Below, in pieces: positions 22,874-31,183 of a DNA stretch of 54,567 nt (the stretch's first letter is position 1; each line of letters starts with the position of its first letter). Both the position numbers and the translations under genes were made by a program. The notes below the pieces were generated by a model. It ran no database searches, had not been told where the DNA came from, and saw only the letters and a program-made list of their open reading frames with translations. This DNA is from a virus: positions 1 through 54,567 of IMG/VR virus record IMGVR_UViG_3300008954_002469, one strand, 5' to 3'.

Positions 22874-23771
22874 ATTCTTTCTCAAAAGTTTCTCTTAACC
22901 AATCATAATTGTCTGAAGTATTTCTGTATTCCTCTATCCAATTATTACATATTTTAGCACATTTTATGCCGTATGTCACTCCTTCTATACAGTATTTACC
23001 ATTTTTTTGCTCATATCCTACACTAGACCATTTATCTAATCTTATAGTATAATCATTATGGTTTTGTTTATTTGTCTCATTAAGAAGTTTATAAGTTAGT
23101 CTATTTCCAATTCTAAATCCTGTTTTCCATGAGTCATATGGCGAGGTATTAAAAAAACTTATGCTTGCTATGTTATTTTCTTGCCATGAACCCCACATTT
23201 TCCAATAATCTTCCTCAATTATAGTTTCATCAAATATTTCATATGTATTATCGATGTCATAATTATTAGGCAGTTTGAATTTTTCAAATAAGTTATAATT
23301 GTTTGTGCTTTTACAAACTAAAGCCACAGGACTATGATTAAGTATCTCACCATTTACCGGATTTAATGAATTCCAATTAATATTATGTTTTCTTTTAACA
23401 TATTCATAACTAATTTCGTCATTAGTTAATGTGGTTAAGTGTTTAGTCCATTTTTGCGGTGGTTTAAAGTTAAAATCCTTACATACCATAGAATCTCCTT
23501 CAACTATAAAGTAGTATGGAGTTTCTGTTATTTCCCTACACGCATTATACGCATTAAGTATTCCTTTAACACCATTTACACGTTTAGCGTTAGGTACACG
23601 TTTTTTTAATAATTTATAATGTTTATCAGCATCTTTCTCATTATAACTCATAAACACTACGTCTAAATGTGGATTTGGTATAGGTCTTACGTCAGAAAAA
23701 TCAGAATTGTATTCAATAAATTTATTAACAGTTTCTAAGTCAATATATTGTTTGGTTAAATCTAACTTCAT
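22848..23771 (-). CDS. Glycosyltransferase-like protein (paralogue of 14797)
   Basis: A 307-residue protein when started at the ATG at 23771, which has TAAATA-TTAAT directly before it; an in-frame ATG 21 nt upstream is disfavoured. DVVFMSYNEKDADKHY, KRVNGVKGILNAYNA and IVEGDSMVCKD repeat the three segments of the protein at 14797. This copy is longer at both ends. The DxD-like EGDS would bind the sugar nucleotide metal. Target unknown. Confidence 0.72.
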   Translation of the reverse strand: MKLDLTKQYIDLETVNKFIEYNSDFSDVRPIPNPHLDVVFMSYNEKDADKHYKLLKKRVPNAKRVNGVKGILNAYNACREITETPYYFIVEGDSMVCKDFNFKPPQKWTKHLTTLTNDEISYEYVKRKHNINWNSLNPVNGEILNHSPVALVCKSTNNYNLFEKFKLPNNYDIDNTYEIFDETIIEEDYWKMWGSWQENNIASISFFNTSPYDSWKTGFRIGNRLTYKLLNETNKQNHNDYTIRLDKWSSVGYEQKNGKYCIEGVTYGIKCAKICNNWIEEYRNTSDNYDWLRETFEKEYGTQHNTN

Positions 23772-23776
23772 ATTAA

Positions 23777-23782
23777 TATTTA
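23777..23782 (-). promoter_or_regulatory. TAAATA late box, 5 nt from ATG
   Basis: On the minus strand TAAATA-TTAAT-ATG at 23771; a leaderless arrangement that also selects the start codon. The adjacent AATAAATA on the plus strand (23782-23788) may serve the divergent gene at 23811. Confidence 0.6.
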
Positions 23783-23810
23783 ATAAATACATATAAATGG
23801 AAACATTATT

Positions 23811-24245
23811 ATGAGCACACAGATGAAAGATATTCTAACAACGTTAGAGTTACTTACGAAAGAAAAAATTGATCCTGAAACAATATTAGAAGAGGGTGAA
23901 ATAGAACAAACTCTTAAGTTAGATGAAGATGGAGAATTGTTGCCTGGCCAGCAATTAGACGAAGCATTTACCAAGCAACATTTTGAATTATTTGCTGATA
24001 TGTTAAAAAGTATTAGTGATAATGATACTCGTGATGACTATGCGAGTCGTTTAGTAGCAATGTTTGAGAAGGATAATCCTCGCTTTAATAAAGAAATGTT
24101 TCTACAAGCCGCAGGTATTGATACTGCTGATGAAAAAACAGAACTTGTATATGATGAACATGGGAGTGTACATCAAATTAGACCATCTGAAGTAGATGCT
24201 TTCTTACAAGGTCATCCTGGTCGTGGTTTAGCAGAGTCAGTATAA
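23811..24245 (+). CDS. Unknown acidic phage protein
   Basis: A 144-residue, strongly acidic helical protein (EKIDPETILEEGEIEQTL, later FELFADMLKSISDNDTRDD). No family recognised. It diverges from the glycosyltransferase-like gene, with late-type boxes in the shared region. Composition suggests a scaffold-like or DNA-mimic protein, but this is only an impression. Confidence 0.65.
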   Translation: MSTQMKDILTTLELLTKEKIDPETILEEGEIEQTLKLDEDGELLPGQQLDEAFTKQHFELFADMLKSISDNDTRDDYASRLVAMFEKDNPRFNKEMFLQAAGIDTADEKTELVYDEHGSVHQIRPSEVDAFLQGHPGRGLAESV

Positions 24246-24275
24246 CTCAATAACATTAATTAAGGGAGATGGTTA

Positions 24276-24548
24276 ATGGCTGGACACTTAAAAAATGCCG
24301 CGATCGCGGCGAATCGTAAATGTAATTTTTCTTATTACTGCTATCACGCATGGATAGCATGTAGAGCAGGTGCTTTATTGGGTTATTTGTCAATAATGTC
24401 ATTTGTTCACGCATTTTTTCCATTTGTATATGCTGGATTTGGATTAGCAAAATTAATTGTACGTAATACTAATAATATCCGTAGATCTATCCCAAATTGG
24501 GAAGGCTGGAAAGAGTTAGATAACTGGAACGACGAGAAATACAAATAA
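24276..24548 (+). CDS. DUF6356-like membrane protein
   Basis: A 90-residue protein with two hydrophobic helices; the segment YLSIMSFVHAFFPFVYAGFG contains the HAFFPF signature I associate with DUF6356. Many N-terminal Cys/Tyr/Ala residues. A ribosome site GGGAG precedes the ATG. Function unknown; family members are small inner-membrane proteins in alphaproteobacteria and phages, from memory. Confidence 0.65.
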   Translation: MAGHLKNAAIAANRKCNFSYYCYHAWIACRAGALLGYLSIMSFVHAFFPFVYAGFGLAKLIVRNTNNIRRSIPNWEGWKELDNWNDEKYK

Positions 24549-24549
24549 C

Positions 24550-24578
24550 TTGACATTTTACACGATTTGCTATAGAAT
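24550..24578 (+). promoter_or_regulatory. Sigma70 promoter placed for a leaderless mRNA
   Basis: TTGACA, 17 bp, TAGAAT (24573-24578), then exactly 6 nt to the ATG at 24585. A typical start site 7 nt after the -10 box would be the A of ATG. Confidence 0.75.
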
Positions 24579-24584
24579 CATAGC

Positions 24585-25049
24585 ATGACTAAAAAATATA
24601 TTTACCTTGCTGGCCCGATAGCGCAATGCAATTATCAGGAAGCAAACGACTGGCGCAGTTATGTTCGTGATAAATTACACACAAACATAATTGGAATTTC
24701 CCCACTACGTTGTGAGCCTATGGAAGGAGAAACATACGGCCCAGGTAACGACCCACGTTACAATTCCCCCGGAGCAATAGCGGCAAAGAATTGGTATGAC
24801 ACAGAAAAGTGTGATTTAATTCTTGCATATATGCCACGTGAATTAAACCAACGTCGGCCATCTTATGGTACAACTATTGAGATTGGTTGGGCAATTGGTT
24901 TAAAGAAACCTATTATATTAGTAACAGATGATGAGTACTTAACAGAGCATCCTTTAATTAGGGCAAATGTTAATTGGGTATTTGAAGATTTTCAAAATGC
25001 TGTAGATGTTATACATGGATTATTTGACGATTACGTAGGCAATGGATAG
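24585..25049 (+). CDS. Nucleoside 2-deoxyribosyltransferase-like protein
   Basis: A 154-residue protein. YLAGPIAQCNYQEANDWR is the substrate strand and loop of the family, KCDLILAYMP the central strand, and SYGTTIEIGWAIGL carries the conserved Gly-Thr and catalytic Glu. These enzymes exchange or cleave nucleobases and could alter the deoxynucleotide pool. A sigma70 promoter directly abuts the ATG. It overlaps the next gene by 8 nt. Confidence 0.82.
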   Translation: MTKKYIYLAGPIAQCNYQEANDWRSYVRDKLHTNIIGISPLRCEPMEGETYGPGNDPRYNSPGAIAAKNWYDTEKCDLILAYMPRELNQRRPSYGTTIEIGWAIGLKKPIILVTDDEYLTEHPLIRANVNWVFEDFQNAVDVIHGLFDDYVGNG

Positions 25050-25248
25050 AACTGAAATACATTGTGTAGATAATGGGCAAGTTGCTCCAGCAGATATTTT
25101 ACATAAAAATGATAAAATGCTGGAAGTTGCTATTGTAGGCACAGATACCCCTATAAAATTATTTAAAAAAACTCCCGATGCTAAGGTATATCATGGTAGA
25201 TATGCTGGTTTAGAGTTTACATCAACAGGCGAACCACCTAAAACGTAG
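25042..25248 (+). CDS. Unknown small protein
   Basis: A 68-residue protein, probably all-beta (ILHKNDKMLEVAIVGTDTPI), with an overlapping start. No family recognised. The stop codon lies in one arm of an 11-bp inverted repeat. Confidence 0.6.
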   Translation: MDRTEIHCVDNGQVAPADILHKNDKMLEVAIVGTDTPIKLFKKTPDAKVYHGRYAGLEFTSTGEPPKT

Positions 25249-25322
25249 GTTTTTCCGAGTAATATTATTGGTATTTTAACTAAATACTGGTAGATATTAC
25301 TTTAATGGAGCAACCTACGTTT
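25241..25322 (+). repeat. 11-bp inverted repeat flanking an intergenic region
   Basis: AAACGTAGGTT (25241-25251) and AACCTACGTTT (25312-25322) are exact complements 60 nt apart. One spans the stop of the upstream gene, the other touches the ATG at 25324. A TAAATAC box lies in the loop. Could hold the start codon of the next gene in a stem, or bind a dimeric regulator. Confidence 0.5.
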
Positions 25323-25323
25323 A

Positions 25324-26097
25324 ATGAACGATTTTTACGATTTCGCTACACTTCTAATTGATAAAGAAAAAATTGAAAAAGTAATTCAGCGAAAGGCGTC
25401 AATAATTCAAAGAGCATTTGAAGAAAAACATAAAGCGCCTGAAAGAATTATAAGTCTTGAATTTCATAGTATATTAGTAGATTTTGCCTTACAAGGTTTA
25501 GATGTAAGTTATATTTCTGAGAATAAAAAACTTGTCAAATATGTAAATAATTTGTGTAAGGAATTTGATGTTAAAATTAAAAATCACAATATGCCATTAG
25601 ATGCATTTTGTGTTAAGTATCATATGAATAAAGATAAACAAGAACCATATGATGCTGTATTAGCATTGGATCAATATTTTACATATGCTAATAGTGAAGA
25701 TCAACAAAGAACTAATTTACATAATGCGTTGTCTTTATTACATACAGAAGGTATTTTATTAACATCTTTAATGGATTATAAGAATATTAAATTCAATAAT
25801 AAAATGTTTACTGAACCATTTTATATTAGTACTGCTGGAGTAGAATATATATTAGTATCTTATAGAAAATGGGATCAGGAAGATAGAAAGAAGTGGATGC
25901 ACTATTCTTATGCTATTGATCAAACAAATAAAAAAATGACAGTATTTGAACCACAACAACGTCAAGCAATGTTTTTTAAACAACTGGCATATCATACTGC
26001 TTCAGCCGGTTGGACTAATTTTACAGTGCATAAAAAATTATTGTATAAACCGATATATAGTAATAGTGGTCAGTATATTATATCAGTGACACAATAG
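25324..26097 (+). CDS. Putative methyltransferase-fold phage protein
   Basis: A 257-residue protein. After a helical N-terminus (about 1-45), ISLEFHSILVDFALQGLDVSY, then YDAVLALDQYFTYA and HTEGILLTSLMDYKNI follow the order of SAM methyltransferase strands, but no clear glycine-rich loop is visible. It precedes the tail-fibre-like gene by 8 nt. It may be an inactive methyltransferase fold. The name is tentative. Confidence 0.5.
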   Translation: MNDFYDFATLLIDKEKIEKVIQRKASIIQRAFEEKHKAPERIISLEFHSILVDFALQGLDVSYISENKKLVKYVNNLCKEFDVKIKNHNMPLDAFCVKYHMNKDKQEPYDAVLALDQYFTYANSEDQQRTNLHNALSLLHTEGILLTSLMDYKNIKFNNKMFTEPFYISTAGVEYILVSYRKWDQEDRKKWMHYSYAIDQTNKKMTVFEPQQRQAMFFKQLAYHTASAGWTNFTVHKKLLYKPIYSNSGQYIISVTQ

Positions 26098-26105
26098 GAA
26101 AAATT

Positions 26106-26996
26106 ATGAGCATAGCAACATTTGAAACATTAATGTCACCAAGTTCTATTAAAATAGAACATATCAATTTTGACGCCAATGATCTAAGTGGTGACTATAT
26201 AGATGGTGGTACGATAACGAATTTTTCCAGTACTGGTATTAAAGATGAAGCGACCAAGCCTGCCTTACACCTAGATGATAATGGTTTAAGTGTTGATAAT
26301 ATCACTAGTAATGATATAGAAGTTACTAATATTACAGTTAGTGGTACAATGACTGTAGAAAATCTCAAATACAAATTTACACAAGAAGAGATAGTAGATG
26401 GCATTCATTTAGGTAAACAAGGATTAATTCATATGGGACATGATACTGTGTTATCTCGTAGTGAATTAGGTCCAGGTATTGCCTTTAGTAATTTAAGGAC
26501 AGTGGGACATTTAGAAAAGTTGATTGTAATTGGCAATCTAGATGCAGGATATAGTTTCCACGTTAATTCATTAACCAATCGTGTTGGTATTAATACTTCT
26601 GAACCTGTTGGCGCACTACATATACAAAATGACAGTGGTGCTGAATTAGTAGTCGATGGTGTAGGTGATAAAAGTTATGTTGGTACTGCTCGAAATACTG
26701 ATTTAGTATTTGGTACTAATATGCTTGGAAGTGAAAAAGCAGTACATATGACAGTTTGTACTGATGGTAATATTGGCATAGGCACTCGCGAACCCACTGC
26801 TACATTAGAAGTACGTGGTGATATTAAGTTTGATGGTGTCACAATGTCCTCAGGCTACTCTAAACCAAAACCAGGCTGGCATGATAGAAGTGAGATTATT
26901 TGGAATCAAGAGCCAGCAATTGGCCAACCAATTGGTTGGGTTTGTATAGAATCAGGTGACCCTGGCACATGGGCCACATTTGGCACTATCGAATAG
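26106..26996 (+). CDS. Tail-fibre / receptor-binding-like structural protein
   Basis: A 296-residue beta-rich protein made of short repeats: DNITSNDIEVTNITVSGTMT, then NRVGINTSEPVGALHIQND and GNIGIGTREPTATLEVRGD, which are typical of phage tail-fibre and neck-whisker-like proteins. The C-terminus (GQPIGWVCIESGDPGTWATF) is the usual closing module of such proteins. This is the clearest virion gene in the window. The secreted glycosidase-like pair follows it, which fits a host-contact module. Confidence 0.75.
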   Translation: MSIATFETLMSPSSIKIEHINFDANDLSGDYIDGGTITNFSSTGIKDEATKPALHLDDNGLSVDNITSNDIEVTNITVSGTMTVENLKYKFTQEEIVDGIHLGKQGLIHMGHDTVLSRSELGPGIAFSNLRTVGHLEKLIVIGNLDAGYSFHVNSLTNRVGINTSEPVGALHIQNDSGAELVVDGVGDKSYVGTARNTDLVFGTNMLGSEKAVHMTVCTDGNIGIGTREPTATLEVRGDIKFDGVTMSSGYSKPKPGWHDRSEIIWNQEPAIGQPIGWVCIESGDPGTWATFGTIE

Positions 26997-27039
26997 TTAC
27001 CTCCTAAAATTATTTTTTGATAATTAATACTTGAGGTAA
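26997..27039 (+). promoter_or_regulatory. Leader hairpin covering the Shine-Dalgarno of the next gene
   Basis: TTACCTC (26997-27003) pairs with GAGGTAA (27033-27039), with an inner AATTAT/ATAATT stem and T-rich loop. The 3' arm contains GAGG, the ribosome site for the ATG at 27047. It could act as a translational switch, or as a terminator of the fibre gene. Confidence 0.5.
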
Positions 27040-27046
27040 TTTAATT

Positions 27047-28120
27047 ATGAAAAAGTATATAACTACTTTGGCTGTAGTGGTGTTTTCTATGATATGCTCG
27101 CCCAATATCTATGCATATGATACAAATTATTCACTACACGGACACAGTGCAAGTTTTTTGATGTTAGATAATAAGTGGATGACACTTAATTATCTTCACC
27201 CCAACGCCAACAAAGTCGGTATGAGAAATGCCGCAAAGGCCAATGGCGATACCCACATCTATCTTTACACCAGAAATGGTGGTGACAATGGTGGTGGTTA
27301 CAATCTAGAACAGATAAGTCCCCAACCAGATTGGGAAGCAAGACTAGATGAACTCAACAACATGGGACTCAAACCAGTTTTATGGTTGACACCTGATGAC
27401 AGTCCTTCTATCACAAATCAATCCATGGATGCCCAGAAGGCACACTTTAGTAATATGGTTGCTAGGTTTGATGACAAAGTTACAGGATATGTTACTTGCC
27501 TAGAATGTGATGAATATTGGAGTGCCGCTCAAGTGCAGGCTCTAGTAGCACATTTAAAATCAAAAACAAATAAACCTGTTGGTGTGCATTTGACACCAGG
27601 TGTTCAACCGGCATACTTTGCTAATGCTGATTATGTATTTTTACAAACCGGCTTTGGTAAGACAGCAGAACAAGTAAAGGCTATGGTGGCTCATGCAATT
27701 GCAGTAACTGGTAAACCAGTTGTTGCGTCCGAGTACTCATTTGAAAGTAGATCAGCGAACGCTAGAGCATTAGGTGATGCGGCGTGTGCGGCAGGTGCAA
27801 TAGGTACAGGTAACGGTAGAAGTATTACACTGTGCGGTGCAGAAGAGCCGCCAAAAAAGAAAAACAGAGATGCTGAAACAGCAATGGCAGTTGCTGGTGT
27901 TGCTTTAATCGCCGTTGGTGCATATTATTTGCATACTAACTATGATTTTGAATTGAAAATGGATTTAACAGACAATTATCAACTATATGGCACACAGAAA
28001 ACATTTAACTTGTTTGAAAAAAATGATAATTCATTAAATTTTAAGATGGAATTATCCCATACTACAGCAGATGATTTTAATGAAAACAAAATCTTTTTTG
28101 GTTTCACTGGTACTTTCTAG
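27047..28120 (+). CDS. Secreted glycosidase-like protein, tandem copy 1
   Basis: A 357-residue protein with a signal peptide (MKKYITTLAVVVFSMICSPN, cut near YAYD). A TIM-barrel-like domain follows (about 25-270): GLKPVLWLTPDDSPS, YVTCLECDEYW (possible acid/base), and TGKPVVASEYSFES (possible nucleophile). After a Lys-rich link comes a hydrophobic helix (about 285-300) and a beta-rich tail. I infer a clan GH-A-like hydrolase or a degenerate relative, anchored in the membrane or exported. It is 40-50% similar by eye to the next gene. Activity unproven. Confidence 0.6.
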   Translation: MKKYITTLAVVVFSMICSPNIYAYDTNYSLHGHSASFLMLDNKWMTLNYLHPNANKVGMRNAAKANGDTHIYLYTRNGGDNGGGYNLEQISPQPDWEARLDELNNMGLKPVLWLTPDDSPSITNQSMDAQKAHFSNMVARFDDKVTGYVTCLECDEYWSAAQVQALVAHLKSKTNKPVGVHLTPGVQPAYFANADYVFLQTGFGKTAEQVKAMVAHAIAVTGKPVVASEYSFESRSANARALGDAACAAGAIGTGNGRSITLCGAEEPPKKKNRDAETAMAVAGVALIAVGAYYLHTNYDFELKMDLTDNYQLYGTQKTFNLFEKNDNSLNFKMELSHTTADDFNENKIFFGFTGTF

Positions 28121-29204
28121 TATATTACTAGTACCTAGTATCAGTCAAGCATACGATAAAATACACTCGTTGCATGGTGTAAGGTCTTCCTTTTTATTAG
28201 GTAAGATAGGACCTTTCACTAACGATCAGTCAAAGAAGTTTAATACAACCTTAATGTATTTGTCTAACACTTGGACAGATGCAGAACGAGCAACCTTTAG
28301 ACAACGATTAACCAATACTGGTGACACACATATTGATATGTATGTTCGTGCCACCAGAGGTCATCTGCCTGGTGGCATAGTAAATCCTAATGATGATTTC
28401 CGACAAAGACTCATAGAACTAAACCAGTCGGGACTAAAACCTGTATTGTGGATGACACCCGAATCTGCACATAGAGATTGGAAGGGTGATGCTACACATC
28501 ATAAAGCGTTTATGGAAAAAATTATTAGACTTTATGATGATCAAGCATCTGCATATGTTGCTTGTTTAGAATGTGATGAGTACTGGACACCTGAACAAGT
28601 AAATGACTATGTTGCTTTTATAAAGTCAAAGACAAATAAACCTGTTGCTGTGCATTTGTCAGATGGTGTTGGTGGTTATAAAAAAGATACACGATATTAC
28701 ACTAATGCAGACTACATCTACTTACAAATAGGTGGACACACAACAGGCGATTACATATCAGATACAGAGACAGCAAAAAGAATGTTGACTGAGGCATTGA
28801 CACTTGGCAAACCAGTAGTAGTTTCTGAGTATTCGTTATTCAGCGAGTCGGCACAAGCAAAAGCATTAGGTGATTTAATGTGTTCTATGGGTGCCGTAGG
28901 CACAGGTAATGGTAGAAGTATTACATATTGTGGGCATGAGGATGCCCCAACAAAGAAAAATGATAAGACTATGGCAATATTAGGTATAGGTGTTGCAATT
29001 GCCGCAGTATATTTCTATCAACAACAATTTAAAGAAATGCCTTTTAACTTTACCCTTAATGGAAATGAAGATTATCAAATATATGGAGCAGAAAAAGTAT
29101 TTGGAATAACTGATAGTTTAGAATTTGTTATGAACTATGATTATGAAATTGCTGAACAATATGAAGATAATGTAATACAATTCTCTATTAGAGGTAGATG
29201 GTAA
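28080..29204 (+). CDS. Secreted glycosidase-like protein, tandem copy 2
   Basis: A 374-residue protein starting at the ATG at 28080, inside the end of copy 1 (41-nt overlap), with signal peptide MKTKSFLVSLVLSSILLVPS. It keeps the same motifs: GLKPVLWMTPES, YVACLECDEYW, GKPVVVSEYSLFS, then the conserved GTGNGRSIT, a hydrophobic helix and a beta-rich tail. The central part differs. The overlap shows a tandem duplication followed by divergence. Perhaps two substrate specificities or a heteromeric exported complex. Confidence 0.6.
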   Translation: MKTKSFLVSLVLSSILLVPSISQAYDKIHSLHGVRSSFLLGKIGPFTNDQSKKFNTTLMYLSNTWTDAERATFRQRLTNTGDTHIDMYVRATRGHLPGGIVNPNDDFRQRLIELNQSGLKPVLWMTPESAHRDWKGDATHHKAFMEKIIRLYDDQASAYVACLECDEYWTPEQVNDYVAFIKSKTNKPVAVHLSDGVGGYKKDTRYYTNADYIYLQIGGHTTGDYISDTETAKRMLTEALTLGKPVVVSEYSLFSESAQAKALGDLMCSMGAVGTGNGRSITYCGHEDAPTKKNDKTMAILGIGVAIAAVYFYQQQFKEMPFNFTLNGNEDYQIYGAEKVFGITDSLEFVMNYDYEIAEQYEDNVIQFSIRGRW

Positions 29205-29233
29205 TTGACATATTAAACTAATTATGTTATAGT
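29205..29233 (+). promoter_or_regulatory. Sigma70 promoter placed for a leaderless mRNA
   Basis: TTGACA, 17 bp, TATAGT (29228-29233), then 6 nt to the ATG at 29240. The promoter starts at the stop of the upstream gene. Confidence 0.75.
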
Positions 29234-29239
29234 AACACT

Positions 29240-29458
29240 ATGCAATATGAAATTAAATCCGGGAAAACTTTGTATATGACTCATGCAAGTTCTCCCGCAG
29301 AAGCAGTTCAACATTTTAAGTCATCTATTGGAAATTTGCCTGTTGATTTTGTTAATTGTGTAGGAAATGGATCAGTGCTAGATAATGTTATAAGTAATTT
29401 TGAAAGGGAAAAAGAATCCTATTTTGATATAATTACATTTAATCATGACAAGTATTGA
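29240..29458 (+). CDS. Unknown small protein
   Basis: A 72-residue protein (SSPAEAVQHFKSSIGNLP core), probably alpha/beta. It is the first gene after a sigma70 promoter abutting its ATG and overlaps the next gene by 14 nt. Likely early-expressed; no family recognised. Confidence 0.62.
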   Translation: MQYEIKSGKTLYMTHASSPAEAVQHFKSSIGNLPVDFVNCVGNGSVLDNVISNFEREKESYFDIITFNHDKY

Positions 29459-30437
29459 TATTATAATTCCTCAAGGAACTATACATATAGAACTTTTGGA
29501 TAATCCATTTGTTAAAAAATGGACAGAGCATTTCTGTAATATGCAAAAAGCATATGATATGGATTATCATACTGAAACACAGCCAGTTTATAATATTCTT
29601 AAAACTAATCAAGAAATATTAAAAGATTTGGCAAATTTAAGAAATACTATTATTAAACTTCGAGATATGGGTACAAATTTTCCATTTGATCCATGGAAAG
29701 TTACATATGAAAAGATTTTTCCTAATCATGATGCAGGGCAACAAACACTGAATGAAATACATCGGTATTTTACCACTGGTGGCAGAACATTAAATGAATA
29801 TGAAAATCTTGGTATTCTTAATACTGGGCATTGGTCAGATGATTTTGATTCTAAATTTACTTTTGATAAAGAAAATGAAGAAGAATTTAAACATACACAC
29901 GCCTTGGTTAATGATTATGTACATGAACTTGATCAAAGTATTTTAACTTCGAGAAAAGATATGGATTTTAAAAATCAAGCAGTTAATTTGCAATTTGAAT
30001 TCGGAAGTCAAAAGAAAGATTGTCGTTTTGATAAAGGTACATTTGTTAATATTGTTGAAGATGATTATATGTATGCAGATGACGAAGTAGATATTGATGT
30101 TTGGTGTGGTAATGATATATTAGGAAAAGATTATATAGAAGCATATTATGATCATGACGATCCTTCTCAATGGGATGTTACTCCAATTGATGGACATAGT
30201 GGAAAGTTTAAAATTAATGTTAGTTCTCAGTGGTATGAAGAAGATAGTACTGATAATACTTTGCAACAATTAGTAAAAAGTGATAATTTTCAAAATTGGC
30301 TTAAGGAACATAATATAGAATATACGCCAGAAATGTGTGGTATGCCATTAGGTAAGGTAGTTAATGGTAAAGAATTAGCAACACGTGATAATTTTCAACA
30401 ACCACCTATATATTTTGACATTATAGTAAATAATTAA
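29445..30437 (+). CDS. Unknown 330-aa phage protein
   Basis: A large acidic protein, 330 residues. The N-terminal part is helical, with IHRYFTTGGRTLNEYE near residue 105. A beta-rich C-terminal half contains MYADDEVDIDVWCGNDILG and ends with a QPPIYFDIIVNN tail. No family named, though proteins of this type are seen in marine phage metagenomes, from memory. It overlaps the small early gene upstream and is followed 1 nt later by the SET gene with its own late box. Confidence 0.6.
   Translation: MTSIDIIIPQGTIHIELLDNPFVKKWTEHFCNMQKAYDMDYHTETQPVYNILKTNQEILKDLANLRNTIIKLRDMGTNFPFDPWKVTYEKIFPNHDAGQQTLNEIHRYFTTGGRTLNEYENLGILNTGHWSDDFDSKFTFDKENEEEFKHTHALVNDYVHELDQSILTSRKDMDFKNQAVNLQFEFGSQKKDCRFDKGTFVNIVEDDYMYADDEVDIDVWCGNDILGKDYIEAYYDHDDPSQWDVTPIDGHSGKFKINVSSQWYEEDSTDNTLQQLVKSDNFQNWLKEHNIEYTPEMCGMPLGKVVNGKELATRDNFQQPPIYFDIIVNN
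30427..30432 (+). promoter_or_regulatory. TAAATA late box, 6 nt from ATG
   Basis: TAAATA-ATTAAC-ATG at the SET gene (30439); the box lies within the last codons of the upstream gene. Confidence 0.5.
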
Positions 30438-30438
30438 C

Positions 30439-30759
30439 ATGTATAGACCCTTGCCAGATGGTATTACTGTAGGACCAAGTGACATTGAAGGTACTGGTCT
30501 TCTCACAACTAAACCAATTAAAGCAGATGTAGTTTTAGGTATTGTACATATTGCAAATAAGAATTTTCCTCATGGCTATATACGTACTGCGTTAGGAGCA
30601 TTCTATAATCATTCTGAAACACCAAACTGTATTACGAAAAATGGCTATTGGCATCAAATTCCTGTAAAATATCTTGTGACATTGCGAGATATTGAAGCAA
30701 ACGAAGAACTCACAGCAAAATATACATTATACACTGTTGATGATTATCCTTGGGAGTAA
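30439..30759 (+). CDS. SET-domain protein
   Basis: A 106-residue protein holding the SET core: GPSDIEGTGLLTTKPIKAD (pre-strand), LGAFYNHSETPNC (the NHSxxPNC SAM and substrate motif), and IEANEELTAKYTLY (the GEELTxxY active-site tyrosine strand). It is minimal, without pre- or post-SET zinc clusters. Lysine methyltransferases of this small type occur in bacteria and phages; the target could be a ribosomal or nucleoid protein. A degenerate relative lies at 1144. Confidence 0.85.
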   Translation: MYRPLPDGITVGPSDIEGTGLLTTKPIKADVVLGIVHIANKNFPHGYIRTALGAFYNHSETPNCITKNGYWHQIPVKYLVTLRDIEANEELTAKYTLYTVDDYPWE

Positions 30760-30881
30760 TACGATAGTATATAGTATACTATTTCTTTCTTAAATACCAA
30801 ACTAGGGGTTGATGATTATGGATCACGTGTATCGGGTATATAATTATCGCTGACTAGTTTAGCAACTTATTGGAGAATAAT

Positions 30882-31097
30882 ATGAAGGCAATAGTAATTG
30901 CAGCTTTAATTACAGGTTTTTCAATTAGTTCAGTTTATGCGTCGGACCACGGCGATGCCGCATGGCAAAATCATGTCGGCACAGCAGGCACTCCAGGATC
31001 ATGTGAAATGGTAATGGAAGTTGGCGGTCCAGTTGAAGTTTGCGGTACAATATTCCATGGTCACGAGTTGACAAAGGAAGATTTACTAGCAAAGTAA
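30882..31097 (+). CDS. Small secreted protein, tandem copy 1
   Basis: A 71-residue protein with a signal peptide (MKAIVIAALITGFSISSVYA, then SDHGD). The mature part of about 50 residues has two cysteines (GSCEMVMEVGGPVEVCGT). GGAG lies 7 nt before the ATG. A near-identical leader and signal sequence recurs at 31326. A TTAAATAC box lies 85 nt upstream, and an intervening palindrome ATAGTATACTAT (30771-30782) is seen. Exported to the periplasm; function unknown. A GGGCC-stem terminator follows. Confidence 0.72.
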   Translation: MKAIVIAALITGFSISSVYASDHGDAAWQNHVGTAGTPGSCEMVMEVGGPVEVCGTIFHGHELTKEDLLAK

Positions 31098-31151
31098 ACT
31101 ATATAGCATAATTGAATCATTCGACAATAATAATTAATTGCTAATTAACAT

Positions 31152-31183
31152 GGAAAGGGCCCAGAAATGGGCCTTTTCTTTAT
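31152..31183 (+). terminator. Rho-independent terminator
   Basis: Stem GAAAGGGCCC with GGGCCTTTTC, loop AGAAAT, then TTTAT. It ends the first small secreted gene. Confidence 0.78.
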
